Source: Zoroaster sp. YZ-2022 (taxonomy: Eukaryota > Echinodermata > Asteroidea > Forcipulatida > Zoroasteridae). Taken from it: 64,000 nucleotides of DNA. A model generated the notes under the pieces. That model saw only the letters and a list, made by a program, of their open reading frames with translations, had not been told where the DNA came from and searched no databases. Positions 47,740-59,659 of the stretch are shown in pieces; position 1 is the stretch's first letter; each line of letters begins with the position of its first letter. A program made the translations under genes and the position numbers. The stretch lies in NCBI GenBank assembly GCA_029582265.1, contig CM055816.1, positions 98,673,039 to 98,737,038 on the forward strand, written 5' to 3'.

Positions 47740-47960
47740 GGAGCTGCCCATGCCGGCGGTTGGACTGCCTGCACCGATGGTGAGGCTACACATACCGGCA
47801 GTTGGACTACCTGCACCGACGGTGAGCTACCACGCAAGCGGTTGGGCTGCCTGCATCCCGGCATTGAGACTGTACCTTACTACGACAGTTGGACTACCTG
47901 CGCCAGCAGTGAGGCTATACCGCAACGGTTGGACCTGTCGCCGCAGCGGTGGTGTCAGGT
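47740..47960. repeat. 21-bp degenerate tandem repeat, cluster 3
   Basis: About ten degenerate copies of a unit close to GGTTGGACTGCCTGCACCGAC. The 21-base step preserves reading frame, and on the - strand it gives a seven-residue Ala/Gly/Ser/Pro/Thr repeat. It lies between gag and RT of the second gypsy element. Confidence 0.75.
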
Positions 47961-48299
47961 TTGACTTTGAGCCTCTCGTTATCACCAGCTGACCTTTGTT
48001 CTCCACAAGCCCAGCTGTTCCTTGTTTAACGCCGTTGGTTTGGCTGCTGGGGCTGGGCACTCCGCTCGAAAATGCTGCGAACTTCCACAATTCCAGCATC
48101 CCTGGTTTCCAGTCTTTGGATAATATTTTCAGATCTCCAGTTGACGCTGTTGGGCGTCCGGCATCAATTTATCTTAACATCTCGCGAGATCAAGAGTTCG
48201 TGATAAGAACTTACACTGTCATGCCCAGTAACTTCAGGTATCAATACGCGTGATTGGCCCGCTTTCTCTGCAACATACCATGCCCTCCGCTTCATGGGC

Positions 48300-48790
48300 T
48301 TCCCTTGGAAACAAAGCTCGTTTTCGGTTCGTAGTCGTCAAGTGCGTTTTGAACTGTTCAATTGCAAAATCCTCCTGAAAATTAAAGCCACAGTCTGGGT
48401 AGCTCGGCGAACCAACTTCATGTTGCCAATCCGAGCTCAGCCACAGTCTCTCCTATGCACGTCTGTTCCGTGAAGTCGGCTCTGCACGATGGCGTGTGCG
48501 TTGTCTTTCTGTCCCGAAACGACGATCTGGTGCTTTCACCCAACTCAGCGAAGTTGGACTGTGACTCCGCGGGCAAAAGAACAAAGCCACTTCAAGCGCC
48601 TGCCTTTTAGTGCCACCGGTGAAGTAGTCAGCCCATCTGTTGGTCGCTCCATTCATTAATTTGTCCCACTTTCTCCAAAGTGGACAATATAATCCTCGAT
48701 GCAGAAGGAACCATCAAACTCTCGAGCCTTCACCGCAGGAGTCAACGGTGTTTGCCACACTCACTGGACGGCAGGCCACACGGACAACAA
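48300..48790 (-). pseudogene. gag: gag fragment of the second Ty3/gypsy element
   Basis: A short region on the - strand has the capsid features FDG, EDYIVHF, INEWSD and, after frame changes, LKG/KRQALEV, typical of gypsy capsid N-terminal lobes. The rest between 47000 and 49240 is too degenerate for me to place protease or zinc knuckle. Confidence 0.55.
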
Positions 48791-49244
48791 GGCTACCGCC
48801 TTCGGCAGTTTCCGCGTGTTCCTCCGTAGCCTCTGCGTCCACGGGCAGAGCTCACAACCAGCTTACCACGGTGAAAGGACGAGGATTTATGGTACTTCAT
48901 ACCTTCACGTGTTGGCTTTTGCTCATCGATTTTGCTGTCTGACGACTGTACACCGCCCCTTAACTGTGCTCTTCAGGTGTCTTCAACAGCCGACATCGCT
49001 TTGATTATCGTACTGGGACGGCATGATCCTCTTGTCTTCTGGACATATTCCTGGGAGGGTCGGTGCCGTCATCCGTCGCCATATGGTTTTGTTTCTCTGA
49101 CGTCGGGACGCACTCGTTCTGTCCTCCAGCACTCCATTAGTTCAGCCCTCCTTAGAAGATGTCGCTGATTTCTTCCCTCAGAGACTCCTCCCTCGGTGCT
49201 CCTGTAACCCCGCCATTGCCATTTCGCTTTTAAATACCAGTCTG

Positions 49245-49262
49245 AAGTCACCGCTGCCACCA
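49245..49262 (-). other. primer-binding site of the second element
   Basis: The - strand reads TGGTGGCAGCGGTGACTT, the TGGTGGCAGCGG form common in animal gypsy elements, two bases inside the 5' LTR edge (which ends AAGCA). Confidence 0.65.
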
Positions 49263-49264
49263 TT

Positions 49265-49566
49265 TGCTTGAACGGCCTATGAGTGCGTTCTCTATTCGTT
49301 GCAACCGCCAACAAAGGGCTTATGAGACTGGATTTGAAGGAAGCTGGTTTAATTATAACTTCGGTCGCCCCTGTCTGAAACTTTCAACATAACTGTTTCA
49401 AAACAACAAAAGAAATCGCTTGCGGTCGCAGCCAGCATTTTTTCCCGCTGGCGCGAAGTGAACAAAGAACAGTCTATATATAGTCCTGGTCGTTTCGGTC
49501 CAATCTCCGGGCAAATAGTTCTCACACCGGCCGGTTGCAACCGGCGGTTTCAAAATGTCCATTACA
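49265..49566 (-). mobile_element. 5' LTR of the second Ty3/gypsy element
   Basis: It begins TGTAATGGACATTTTG and ends CAAGCA on the - strand. It is about 300 bp and aligns along its length with 42672-42956. A TATATATA box-like run lies at 49480-49487. Confidence 0.85.
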
Positions 49567-52069
49567 GTAATATTTCACCAGGTATGTACTGGTTCTTCAC
49601 AATACAATGACCGCAATCCCTTATAGTCATTGGTGATTGCTGTGGAGTTCAATCGGCAGGATTGCCCGGTAACTCTCGCGCTCAACTCTGCACTCTCGTG
49701 TCGCATCGAAAACGTTGCAATACCTGTAAGAGGCCGAGGAAATTTCTCATAAATTATATGAAATTAGTTTTTGTGCTGGAACGGACTTTGAAAGCCCTAA
49801 CCTGTGAACGTTTCTGCTAATTTCATTGTGTGTTTTATGCGCGATGGCCCTGAAGGGACATCACAAATCTAAATATGTTCGCAAATATTCGTGATGTCGC
49901 GAAAGGAAATCATAAAAACACATATATGTGTAACAGAAACATTCGTGAATGATTAGCGCTTACGTATACAAAAGTCGATGCGCGTGACGCGCCTGTGGTG
50001 TCACTGTGATCATCATCGCCAAACCGCTTTGATGATGTACGTTTTAAGGATAACTTCTACGTTAGTATTCATCAACTGAACGATTATTTAGCAAGATGTG
50101 GCGGATTTTCAAAATGCAGTGGTGAGTATGTAGCCACTTGTTGGTATAATAAGTTAGATGTGTATTGCCAGGGCTCCTATACCGTGTGTCGTGCAACGCG
50201 TAAGTTAGTATAAAGGAGGTCCTGACCCCAACTCCTGGGATACCATTGAGAAAAGGACACGTCGCATTAAGGCCGTCTAGATTGTTGATGAACCATACGT
50301 GTAAGCATTCCCGATGGTTCACCGTTAAGGCGCTATTACTGTGCAAATATGTGATTAGGTGTGTGATTATTTTATTAAATATTTGCGAAGATATTTGGCA
50401 ATTTGTGATGTCCTTCAAGGCCTGCATATTTTTTAACGATAAACAAAACAACCTGCTTATCAATTCATCACTTTTATTTTAATTTTTGGAATCGGGTAGT
50501 CGCCTTAAAATAATGTGCTACCTCGAATGTATACAAATTTCATTAAATGATCACGAATAAACTCAGTTTACACCAGGGCACAATAATGGTTAACTTTTAA
50601 TTTATTGGTGTATAATATTATTTGTGCCCAATTTGTGTGGGACCTCCCCTCCAGCAGAAACCTCTGGACAGGGGATTGAATCGGCTTAAAATGAGGCATG
50701 GAGGAAGTTAATAACGTCATCACACCATCATTCGAGTGCTACTAAGATGAGACTGGTACGTGAGCACAAAACATACAGCGACATGCAGTAGGCCTATATT
50801 GCCTATATCGCAGCGGTGAGTGCCACTGTCCCTACTGCTGCAACAAATGTTTGTACAGTTTACTCAGGTTAAATTTTGTACGGTTCGGTTATCCGAAGCT
50901 TGACTTTTTAGAGAAAATTTATGCTACCTTTTTACCCAATAACCCTTACTTAAAATCCGTCATCTCTTAATCAATCCACACAATTACCAGATATAGTGAT
51001 TAATTAACATAAATTTAACATCTAATTCCTTTTTTGTCATACCTTTATTTCCCTAGCATCTTGAATATTATGCTTTTTAAAAATTCGGTTCAGTTAACTT
51101 CAATTAACCGTTTTATATGTTTTACGTTCCGGTTACTGAGTAGCAAACGCTATCGTTAACTTGCAACTTTTACAGTAGTTCCATTGGCTTAAACTATTGT
51201 CGCTGGAATGACATAAGTTCAAAAAGTAACCGGAGAAAACTGAGCTGCCGGGTTTAAATTCACCAAATCATGTAGGGTCCTTGGTTTATCTTGAAAACAT
51301 TTCTCAATTAGGCCCTATGAAATAATTTGAGCACACAATTATACTGACCTACACAAACAACATTTTGAAAGAATGTTAACTTGCCATAAGAATATTGATT
51401 TCCACTTACAAGTTTTGTTTTGTTTTGATATTTTGGCGTTAGATTATACCTATGATCAAGCAGATATGTTGTGATACACTGGTTGCTAATTTCATCAAAA
51501 GCCCCGGGAAGAAGGGAAAGCTGTCGATTGCAGACAGTAAGTTGAATATTGTTTCCTTTTGGTAAAATGTTTGTAATTACCCATACTTGAAGAATACTAC
51601 AAATGAATGAAGATATATGCATAGAAAGCAACCTGTTCAAAGTTTCAATATATTTCATTATTAATCGTAACAGTAAAATAGTGAAAATGCATTCAGATTT
51701 GTTTACATTCATCATATTATGTGGAACATGGTTCACGGGTCATGATCCATTTAAAATTTGTCATAAATTTTATGTTTTCACCGAAAAATAATGTTTGGTA
51801 CCATCACCAACTTCACATCAAGTAAGTTTTCAGATTATAATTACCAAAGTCATTTTGTAATCGGAAGATGTACACTGACAGCACTCCTTTGAGGAGTTTC
51901 AAATTGAGGAGCAGTACGCGTGAGGAAACTGGAACACGTGCCTCAAGACCCCGTAACATTTTACTCAGAATATTTGTCTTATTAATGTTTAAAAGGGTTT
52001 TTGTATCCCCAAAACTGTCATTACTAAGATTTTATTATTATATTTCCCAAGGATGTTTGGTGCTTTCAG
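49567..52069. other. AT-rich intergenic or intronic DNA, no gene recognised
   Basis: Short frames occur (for example 50062-50463 on -, 51308-51736 on -) but none has a recognisable domain or splice context. N-terminal exons of the P450 should lie on the + strand in or before this stretch; I could not identify them. Confidence 0.5.
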
Positions 52070-52195
52070 TGATGGACGTCATTGCTAAATGTGGTTTTGG
52101 TTTGGGTAGACTCCCAGCAAAGTGAGGATGATCCATTGTGAAGCATGCAAAAGCAGTAGACTTCAGCTTCTTTAAACCAGCATTTATGATTGCCT
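52070..52195 (+). pseudogene. P450 exon remnant: helix E/F region
   Basis: After the acceptor TGCTTTCAG (ends 52069) it reads VMDVIAKCGFGLG, then after a one-base shift VDSQQSEDDP, then after another shift VKHAKAVDFSFFKPAFMIA. This sequence of motifs (DVI..C.FG, VDS, DPF-like, FVKHAK, PAF) is the CYP3-clan pattern. A TAG follows directly; the donor is uncertain (GTTAGT at about 52196). Confidence 0.75.
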
Positions 52196-53519
52196 GTTAG
52201 TTGAAGATTCCTCTCAAATAATGGAATAATGTTACATTACTCAAAGAAACAACAATGAGCTCCAAAGATGGGCCTGACCTGGATAGAAGCACATGGTTGC
52301 TGCCAGGAATAGGGTTAGGTCGCGGTCAATCGTTGTGTACTTAGTGACCATCTTGAGTCAGTGACCATCTTTTTACAAGACGTCATATCAGTGACGTCAA
52401 TGATGCTTATAAAGACCAATCAATTTTTCGTATTAGAAAATGATAGACCTGGTATAGAACATTACACATTATTTTAAACTTGATCCCATCATAAATTTAA
52501 TTGGGTATACCTAATAACTGTTTAATCAAACTTCTGACAATATTGTTTGAAATATCAAAATTTCTTATTGCACTTTTTCTCTTCCCTAGAGGAAATTATC
52601 AATGTATAATGGAAAAACAAATCAGAAATTACCGGTAAAATAGTGGGAAAACACGGGCGATGCATCTTAAATATTTTTTATTTAGCAGAAGAAAAATAAT
52701 TGGGTCAATAACATGTTTGATTGTTGCAGCCATCTTCCCAGTCTTGGGTCCCTATATTGAATTTCTTCGAATGTGGCTTTATTGATACCAAGGCCTCAAA
52801 GTTTTTCTCATAGAAGTTGCGATGGCTGCGTGTGGAAATGCGTAAAAAGAAGTGAGAGAGACACGCTCTAATGTAAAGATCGGTATGTGGAAATATTTCA
52901 ACATGAGTAGTTTCAGAAACTGTATAACTTTATTTTATTTTATTCATCGAATGAATAACTTATTATCCAAAACCTATTTTATATTATGTTTACGCTAGAT
53001 TATGAACCTTTATCAAGGTACAACCATGTTGTTTTCTCCCATACACAAATACACGTGATCAAACCTAGACTGGAAGGAAAGTGAGTCTAATCCCTTTCAT
53101 GAATTGTGAATCAGCATTATAATCACGCCTTGTCATACTAGGGATCTTACAAGATGGCCGCGGGCTGATACGGGTCTATGCCAGCAAATTTCACTCACGG
53201 GTCACTTAATATTTCTTGTACTCCCATTTTGATAGCGCGTTGATTTGCTACAACTGATGTTGAATGCCCTGACAATGACACTGAAAACGAGGGATAAACG
53301 CTACTAATCTATGGAGACTGACAAAGAGGCGCTGTTCACCGTAAGGCACTGTCAACTGATGATGTCATGAAAACAGGTAATTACATATTAATATGGTTCC
53401 AACTACAAAAGAGCAGAAAACTGTAAAATCAACCAAGCTAAAAATTTCAAAAATAAATCTATACAGGCTTACGAATTATTTATATTTTTACAATACACAA
53501 TTTTCTTACAATTTGATTG

Positions 53520-53743
53520 ATCCATTATATATTCTTCCTGGCTGGTTAGCTGAGACAGCTAACGCCCTACTGAGCTTCGCTGCCTTTGCGCTATTACAAA
53601 CCAAGACATTACAGAAAAACTCCATGCGAGATTATTGACATCGCTCCACCTAGAGATAACCTTGGCTATGACGTCATGTCTAAGATGGAGTATCCTGGTT
53701 GTGGTAGTTAACGAGACACTGCGCATATCCACCAGCGCTCTAT
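53520..53743 (+). pseudogene. P450 exon remnant: I-helix to K-helix
   Basis: One frame has IFFLAG; the next has AETANALLSFAAFALL, together the oxygen-binding I-helix (A/G-G-x-E/D-T-T) with damage at its centre. IIDIAPPRDNLGYDVMSKMEY and VVVNETLRI follow, giving the K-helix E-x-x-R. The segment ends in PPAL before the donor TAT/GTAAGC (exon end 53743). At least three frame changes. The 5' border is not resolved. Confidence 0.78.
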
Positions 53744-54109
53744 GTAAGCCTGACTGTCTGCACGCTGGCTGATAAATGTTTTGTTTTCACAAGAATTAAC
53801 TGCAATTTGTCTGTGTCTTTTAAAAGTTTAAGTTTTTAAATACCCCAAATTTTTAATTTTTGTATTTAAGTTTTTCCCACATTATTGTTATCCAAATTAA
53901 TTATAAATATAATACAATTTTTTCAATCACTACCAGAACAATAACTTTCATGCATAAATTGTAGAATCACACATTTTAATCAGTTACAAAACGATCCGTA
54001 ATGTTACAGATTTTGATCCATGCTATGGCCGGCATCAAGTAACCATTTTCTTTCATAATCAACCATTGATATAATTATTGTCTTTCCTCCGAATGATTTG
54101 ATTTACCAG

Positions 54110-54245
54110 ATTTGATCGTATGTGTAACGAGACTGTTGAATATGATGGTCTAACTATCGAGAAAGGACTTGATGTTTTGTCACCTCTGGCCAATTCATTA
54201 TAATGAAGAATACTGCCCTAACCCAGCAAAGTTCGACCCCAAAAG
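54110..54245 (+). pseudogene. P450 exon remnant: PERF-type region
   Basis: Acceptor ATTTACCAG, then FDRMCNETVEYDGLTIEKG, a frame change near 54185, then HYNEEYCPNPAKFDPKR and the donor AAAAG/GTATAT. The R.C.....DG..I.KG, H....Y.P.P..F.P.R pattern is that of the meander before the heme loop. Confidence 0.8.
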
Positions 54246-54651
54246 GTATATACTAAATGATATACAGCTTAGTAAAGGGAGAGGGGAAGCGGTGAATTGT
54301 TACTATGGAGACATCAACTTCAACCCGTCCCTGCTTCAAGGTCTGTTCTCCATGGTTCCCCTGCTCTCCACCCCCGCTCAGATTAAGGATTTGAAAACAA
54401 AAATAAGGGGCCTGTAAAAGTGTGCCTCATGAGGGTCTGGTGCCCCTCCTCCATCTGAGAATTATATTAGTCAGTAAACCAATCCCAAATTATGCTTCAG
54501 CCATTATACCATTCTCACGTTCCAACGACTTGGAGAAACGGGAGGAAGGCCTACGAGGGCTGTTCGAATGCCATGGGGACGAAGGTGACACTGGATGCGT
54601 TTATTTTATAAATGTACCCTTACAGCTTTACATATGATTTTGTAACAATAG

Positions 54652-54830
54652 ATTCGGTGCCGAACAAGGCTCAATTCAACCTTACTTTCTTGCCATTTTG
54701 GCTTTGGACCCCATGCTGCATCGGTATGCGTTTTTGCTTTGTTGGTAGCCAAGATGGCGTTGGTACGTGTTTTGCAGCAGTATTATCGATTTGATGTCTG
54801 TTCAGAGACTGAGGAGTAAAAGCATACAAC
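54652..54830 (+). pseudogene. P450 exon remnant: heme loop and C-terminal helix L
   Basis: NKAQFNLTFLPFWLWTP is followed by CCIGMRF, then after a frame change AKMALVRVLQQYYRFDVCSE. Against F-x-x-G-x-R-x-C-x-G the Phe, the heme-ligand Cys and the last Gly are in place, but Gly is replaced by Trp and Arg by Pro. CIGMRFA and the A/EAKMALV helix are typical of the CYP3 clan. Confidence 0.75.
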
Positions 54831-57277
54831 AAGCCTGTTGGCCTTCTTTTTTGTAATGTTTCCAAAAATTGTATAATGCTTGTCTTTTACCAGCAATTTC
54901 TGGAAATTGTTGTTTTCATTGGAATAGTTAAATTTCCTTTCTGAAAAGGAAAAACAAATTCTTTGAAATGACATATTACGAAAATAGTTGTCGGATGATT
55001 GGTTTAACAGTGACAAATTGTATTAATATTAATTCATGATGGGACCTACCATAAATTAAATGTGGTACATTATTTTTACAAAACGTAACTTCGATCTCCC
55101 GACGCTAAAGTGGCTTACCATCAAGACACTGGGTGCAAATTCACCGCAAGAAGACCATGGTGTGCACAACTGAGCGGAATAATTAATGTCTCGTCTTCTC
55201 TTTTGTGAATTCCTCTCGCTCTTAGCAATTTGGGATTGGCTCCAAAGACTTTATATGTCCCAGTGCTGTCTCAAGGAATTGAGGTTCATCTTACAATGAT
55301 GCAGACCATGGGATCATAATAATTTAGATTGTTATCGAACATTCCTGTTGAACTGAAATTCTCTGTATTACAAATTAACTTTGATGAGGTTTTCTTTGAT
55401 TATGATTTAAATTTAATTATTAACTGTATACCAGGAGTGAAGTGCATTTAACTTCAAACTATATGCCAGCAGAAAGAACACCCGGCCGTTTGTTTTTCTT
55501 ATCTGGTTAGAATGATATATGTTTTTCATTGAGTAAGCTGATTATTGTTTTCACGTGATGTTGAAAGCAAATGGTTTTGATCATTTAAAGTAGGCCTACT
55601 TATGTATAACATCATATAAATACTGATTATTGTACCGCTTTTGTATTTTGTCTTTAAGCCCCACTTAATACAATGTACTTTTATTAGCTTCATGACACCT
55701 CACATCAGGTTTAAACAAATCTGTTCACTGAATAAGTGGACACTATATGAAGATTGATCATTTTGAGCGGTGATGTATGAATCAAGTGAAGCCTATACAA
55801 AGTCATTTAATGTATTGTGAGTCATTTCGATTAATTAAATTCTGATATACATTACGGTTTTTACAACGTTTTGAACACATTATATTATTTTATTTGGGTA
55901 TTATATAGCGTAATCTATCACAATGCACTTTATTTTGTACCCTGGTCATGGGTCCAATATCAATCCGTATAAAACTGTGTCTCAACTCATCTAGGGAACT
56001 ATACAGCTCTAGGCACTTCCGGAAACCGTTTCAAACACAATAACATCGACATCACGGGTATGCCATTTGTACTCCTGTATGAAGAAGCAATTAATGTACA
56101 GTAGATTGTCTCACTAGTGGATAGTTGTTATTTTATCTATGTGGATATGCTATTGCTGCAAAATTATTCTTAAGAATGAATAGTTAGGAAACCAGAAAGC
56201 CGAGTGATTTAATTTCAAAAACTTACGTGCGTCCGGGGGTAGTGTTTTGACTAAGCCAGGTTGGACTTACCTTTATTAGCATACATGTACTACCGGTTTC
56301 AGCGGTATATACAGAGACAGAGGCCCGTATTTGGGCTATGTTTTTGACCCCAATGTTTTCGGGAAAACTATATAAAATGTAATATTTGATCAATGTTTTC
56401 GTTTTCCTATGGTGTTAAAACGTTTTACCATGGCAGTGATATTGATTTTACCTTATATGATATATTTTTGCTACCATTGCACTCTAAAGGAATTCAAAAT
56501 TTTTGTATACTGTCTAAAATACACCCAAAATTATACCCACAACCTTCTTTTCAGTTACTCATATTTACCAAGTTAAGTAAGACTTGTAACTTTGCATGGT
56601 GAAAAGGGGATAATGTAAAAAGACTGTTTATGAGAATTCTCTTTTGAGTAGTAAATAGTTCTTAAAAGAACCAGTTGGTTATATTCTGATCGTCTTCAAG
56701 AGAAAGTGAAGACGATTACAGCATACTGATCGAAACAGCAAACAGTCTTTACCTTTGCAACCGTGAAACAGTCTACCTAAATAACATTTAATTGAATATT
56801 AAATGCAATGTATCCATAACCATTGATGGAATTACAAAGTTTAATTCAGTATAGACTATTTATAATCTTAGTAAACAATACGTAATTGCTGAGCATGGGA
56901 TTAAAGTTGCAGATAGTAATTACATAATCATTAATCCACTGTGAAGTTTATGTTTATTGTTGTGTTTTTAAAATCCAGTTAAACAAATTTATCTCCTGTG
57001 ATGAGGTGAGAGATTATGATGTTATGCAAAATATTCTCCGAGTGGCATCAGAAATAAAGCCGTTCTCTAGAAGGAGGTGAATGCTTATATAGTAATAATC
57101 TTTCATTACATAGAAACATAAAGTGATTTTAGCCTGCTAAGAAACTTATTATTTCAACAGAGGGCGTTTCAAATGTGAAAGGTAGACACGTATCTCGTCG
57201 TTTGGTTCGAATCTATACACAGGTCGCGAGTTCAATAGGCCTCGCGGGGATCCTGCTTGAAGCTCTGTGGGTCGTAA
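54831..57277. other. AT-rich DNA with no recognised gene
   Basis: Nothing convincing except the inverted motifs at 56617-56752. A TAGGCCTA word occurs near 55591. Confidence 0.55.
56617..56752. repeat. nested inverted motifs, probable dispersed-repeat fragment
   Basis: An outer pair, GTAAAAAGACTGTTT and AAACAGTCTTTAC (about 56617 and 56740), encloses an inner hairpin ATCGTCTTCA / TGAAGACGAT with an 8-base loop near 56688-56715. The DNA just left (56577-56610) resembles 12075-12100 in the gmr1 LTR region. Confidence 0.45.
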
Positions 57278-57780
57278 GGCCAAATTTAAAAAAAACATGT
57301 TTAGCGTCCTGCCTTTTTGAAAAAAGGAAGGAGGAGGGCCTTTTTTTTTTCTTTTCTTTTTTTTTTTTTTAAATGGCCGCCCGACACATTTTTAAAGACA
57401 ACCGGCCGGGCTATTTTTCAAGATGGCTGCCAGCTTTTTTCAAAATGGCCGCCACTTAGACTCAGGAAATGGCATATTGGCTTCTTATGGGCAAGATGCA
57501 ACTTTTCTATTTGCTAGTCCTGAGTTCCTAGACGTAGAGAACCAGTTAATATTTCACACGGGGCGAACTGACACGCGTATGATAATCGACAACTTTATAC
57601 ACGGTGTGCTAAAGTTTAAAAAAATACGATCTTATTTATTTTAAAATTTATTTTTCGTCTGAGATCATTAAATATTGTCTTTTTTTTTCGTTAAAAAAAA
57701 AAAAAAAAAAAAAAAAGGAGGCGGCCTCTAAAAAGGAAGCGGGCGGGGACGCTAAACATGTTTTTTTTTATTATTTGGCC
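57278..57780. mobile_element. MITE, PIF/Harbinger-like
   Basis: Inverted ends of about 35 bases or more: left GGCCAAATTTAAAAAAAACA then TGTTTAGCGTCC; right, reverse-complemented, GGCCAAATAATAAAAAAAAA then CATGTTTAGCGTCC. TAA flanks both sides (57275-57277 and 57781-57783), matching the 3-bp TWA duplication of PIF/Harbinger elements. The interior (poly-T and poly-A tracts, ATGGCCGCC repeats) encodes nothing. Confidence 0.82.
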
Positions 57781-59159
57781 TAATGTAAGATGGGTATAGT
57801 CATGCGTCTGAAGTGTTGCAGTGTTGATTGACATCCATATTGGTGTATTTTATTTTATTTAGTATAGCGATTTACATGACAATAATTATTTGAATCTTTG
57901 TTTTGAATTATAGCCTATAGTATAGGGTCTTTATTTACATTCACTACCAAAGGGAAAAAAAAGTTAAAACACAGGAACGAAAAAGAAACTAAACCAAGTT
58001 TTATATCAACCTTATAGTTCGATCAGTGACAACTATTTAAAAGGCTTTAAAAGGATCGTCAAAATCTTTGGCGGTCTGTGTGTTGAAACGATGTCAGTCG
58101 ATCAACTCTGAGAAATCTAACTGCTGCACATGGGAAGACCGGTTGTACCGCAATTAAAGGACGTGCGTCACTCCCGAGATACTCTCTTAATACAAAAGGT
58201 AAACACTCTTTTCAAAAACTATGTGGCGGACAAGTCCTTTTTTGGTAGAAACCACTCTGATTCGATTGAAAATACAGTAAAGGCTACCAATTCACTCTTT
58301 ATACACTACTATTTTACTCTTTATCCACTCCAAAAGACATCGCCATTATAGCTCTTTGGAAAGAGTGGTTTCACTCTTTTACATTAAGAGGAAGTGAGCG
58401 ACAGTCTTTTATTTATTTCAAACTGCTCATCAGGATATTTATCTCCTTCCAGATAAGACTACCGCGCTCGAAGAGAAACTCAATCGGGATGATCTTCACC
58501 TCTTCTGTCGATGTGCTGATCACGTTGGTAATTCTCAGCCCGGCCCGCGGGCAGGTAGACGGACATTGTATGATGGTCTGCGTTTTCGTTCCGGTTTTTG
58601 GTCTCTTTCTGCTCATTAGTAAAGAATATAAAGAAATGCGAATTAGGTACTATACTAATGCCTATCACAAACACGTCGATATAGTAAAGTTAGCTGTCGT
58701 GATGCTGGTCTCAGTCGTAATGTGATGTCGATCAATGCGAAATCATCGCTTGTTACCCCGGGATCTATGACTTTCCAACGTCAGAGACTTCAGGGTGGGC
58801 AAGACAAGGGAAGTCGGAATCGATCTATCCCTCCTCTATTTTTTAAATAATTTGGTAAACAAATTATAAATTTTGAGTGCAATCATAGAGCAAGATGCAG
58901 TTGACGGATTTGTGAAAATAATTATGCCCAAAAACCTGACATAATATTATTGTATGGTAGTTGAGGATTGATGGTGCTCCCCACCATGCTTTTTAATGTA
59001 ACCCCCTTTTTTTGGTAGTGTGCTTTAACACATACTCCACCCTTAACACTTCTGGAGCTCTGGATCCGCCACTGATTATTGGCTTCCTTGCTGTATGTAA
59101 AAAGTGGTCCAATTTGTGAAAGAGGTTAGCAGTCGTGGGAGGTAGTTTTCTTCAGAAGG
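57781..59159. other. no recognised gene
   Basis: Several CACTCTTT-type words at 58200-58380 and a 78-residue hydrophobic + frame (58489-58725) with no recognised domain. Nothing firm before the gap. Confidence 0.5.
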
Positions 59160-59659
59160 NNNNNNNNNNNNNNNNNNNNNNNNNNNNNNNNNNNNNNNNN
59201 NNNNNNNNNNNNNNNNNNNNNNNNNNNNNNNNNNNNNNNNNNNNNNNNNNNNNNNNNNNNNNNNNNNNNNNNNNNNNNNNNNNNNNNNNNNNNNNNNNNN
59301 NNNNNNNNNNNNNNNNNNNNNNNNNNNNNNNNNNNNNNNNNNNNNNNNNNNNNNNNNNNNNNNNNNNNNNNNNNNNNNNNNNNNNNNNNNNNNNNNNNNN
59401 NNNNNNNNNNNNNNNNNNNNNNNNNNNNNNNNNNNNNNNNNNNNNNNNNNNNNNNNNNNNNNNNNNNNNNNNNNNNNNNNNNNNNNNNNNNNNNNNNNNN
59501 NNNNNNNNNNNNNNNNNNNNNNNNNNNNNNNNNNNNNNNNNNNNNNNNNNNNNNNNNNNNNNNNNNNNNNNNNNNNNNNNNNNNNNNNNNNNNNNNNNNN
59601 NNNNNNNNNNNNNNNNNNNNNNNNNNNNNNNNNNNNNNNNNNNNNNNNNNNNNNNNNNN
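59160..59659. other. assembly gap of exactly 500 N
   Basis: 500 consecutive N. The round number indicates a scaffolding gap of unknown true length, so continuity between the two sides is not proven. Confidence 0.99.

Larger units (their letters stand above)
42672..49566 (-). mobile_element. second Ty3/gypsy retrotransposon with two LTRs
   Basis: A 6.9 kb element on the - strand: 5' LTR 49265-49566, primer site, degenerate gag, RT with YLDD, RNase H, integrase, purine tract, 3' LTR 42672-42956. The order RT-RH-INT is the standard Ty3/gypsy one, unlike the element at 6985-12121. The LTRs are clearly homologous but differ by many substitutions and indels, so the insertion is old. The coding region is broken throughout and carries a nested SINE and three clusters of a 21-bp repeat. 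I did not find a clean target-site duplication. Confidence 0.88.
52070..54830 (+). pseudogene. cytochrome P450, CYP3-clan-like, disrupted
   Basis: Four collinear exon remnants in the right order: helix E/F (52070-52195), I to K helices (about 53520-53743), the PERF-type region (54110-54245) and the heme loop to C-terminus (54652-54830). P450s of this clan are ER-membrane monooxygenases that oxidise steroids, fatty acids and foreign chemicals. Every exon has at least one frame change, and the heme loop lacks two consensus residues, so I call it a pseudogene. Dense indel errors in the assembly are the alternative for the frame changes. N-terminal exons, including the membrane anchor and helix C, were not found. 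Confidence 0.75.

Noticed and set aside
50062..50463. 133-residue - frame with possible P450 N-terminal Pro-rich region on the + strand
   Set aside because: The PTPG-like words on the + strand do not extend into a P450 pattern, and the - frame has no domain.
58489..58725. 78-residue hydrophobic + frame
   Set aside because: Two hydrophobic stretches look membrane-like, but there is no splice context, homology or start support.
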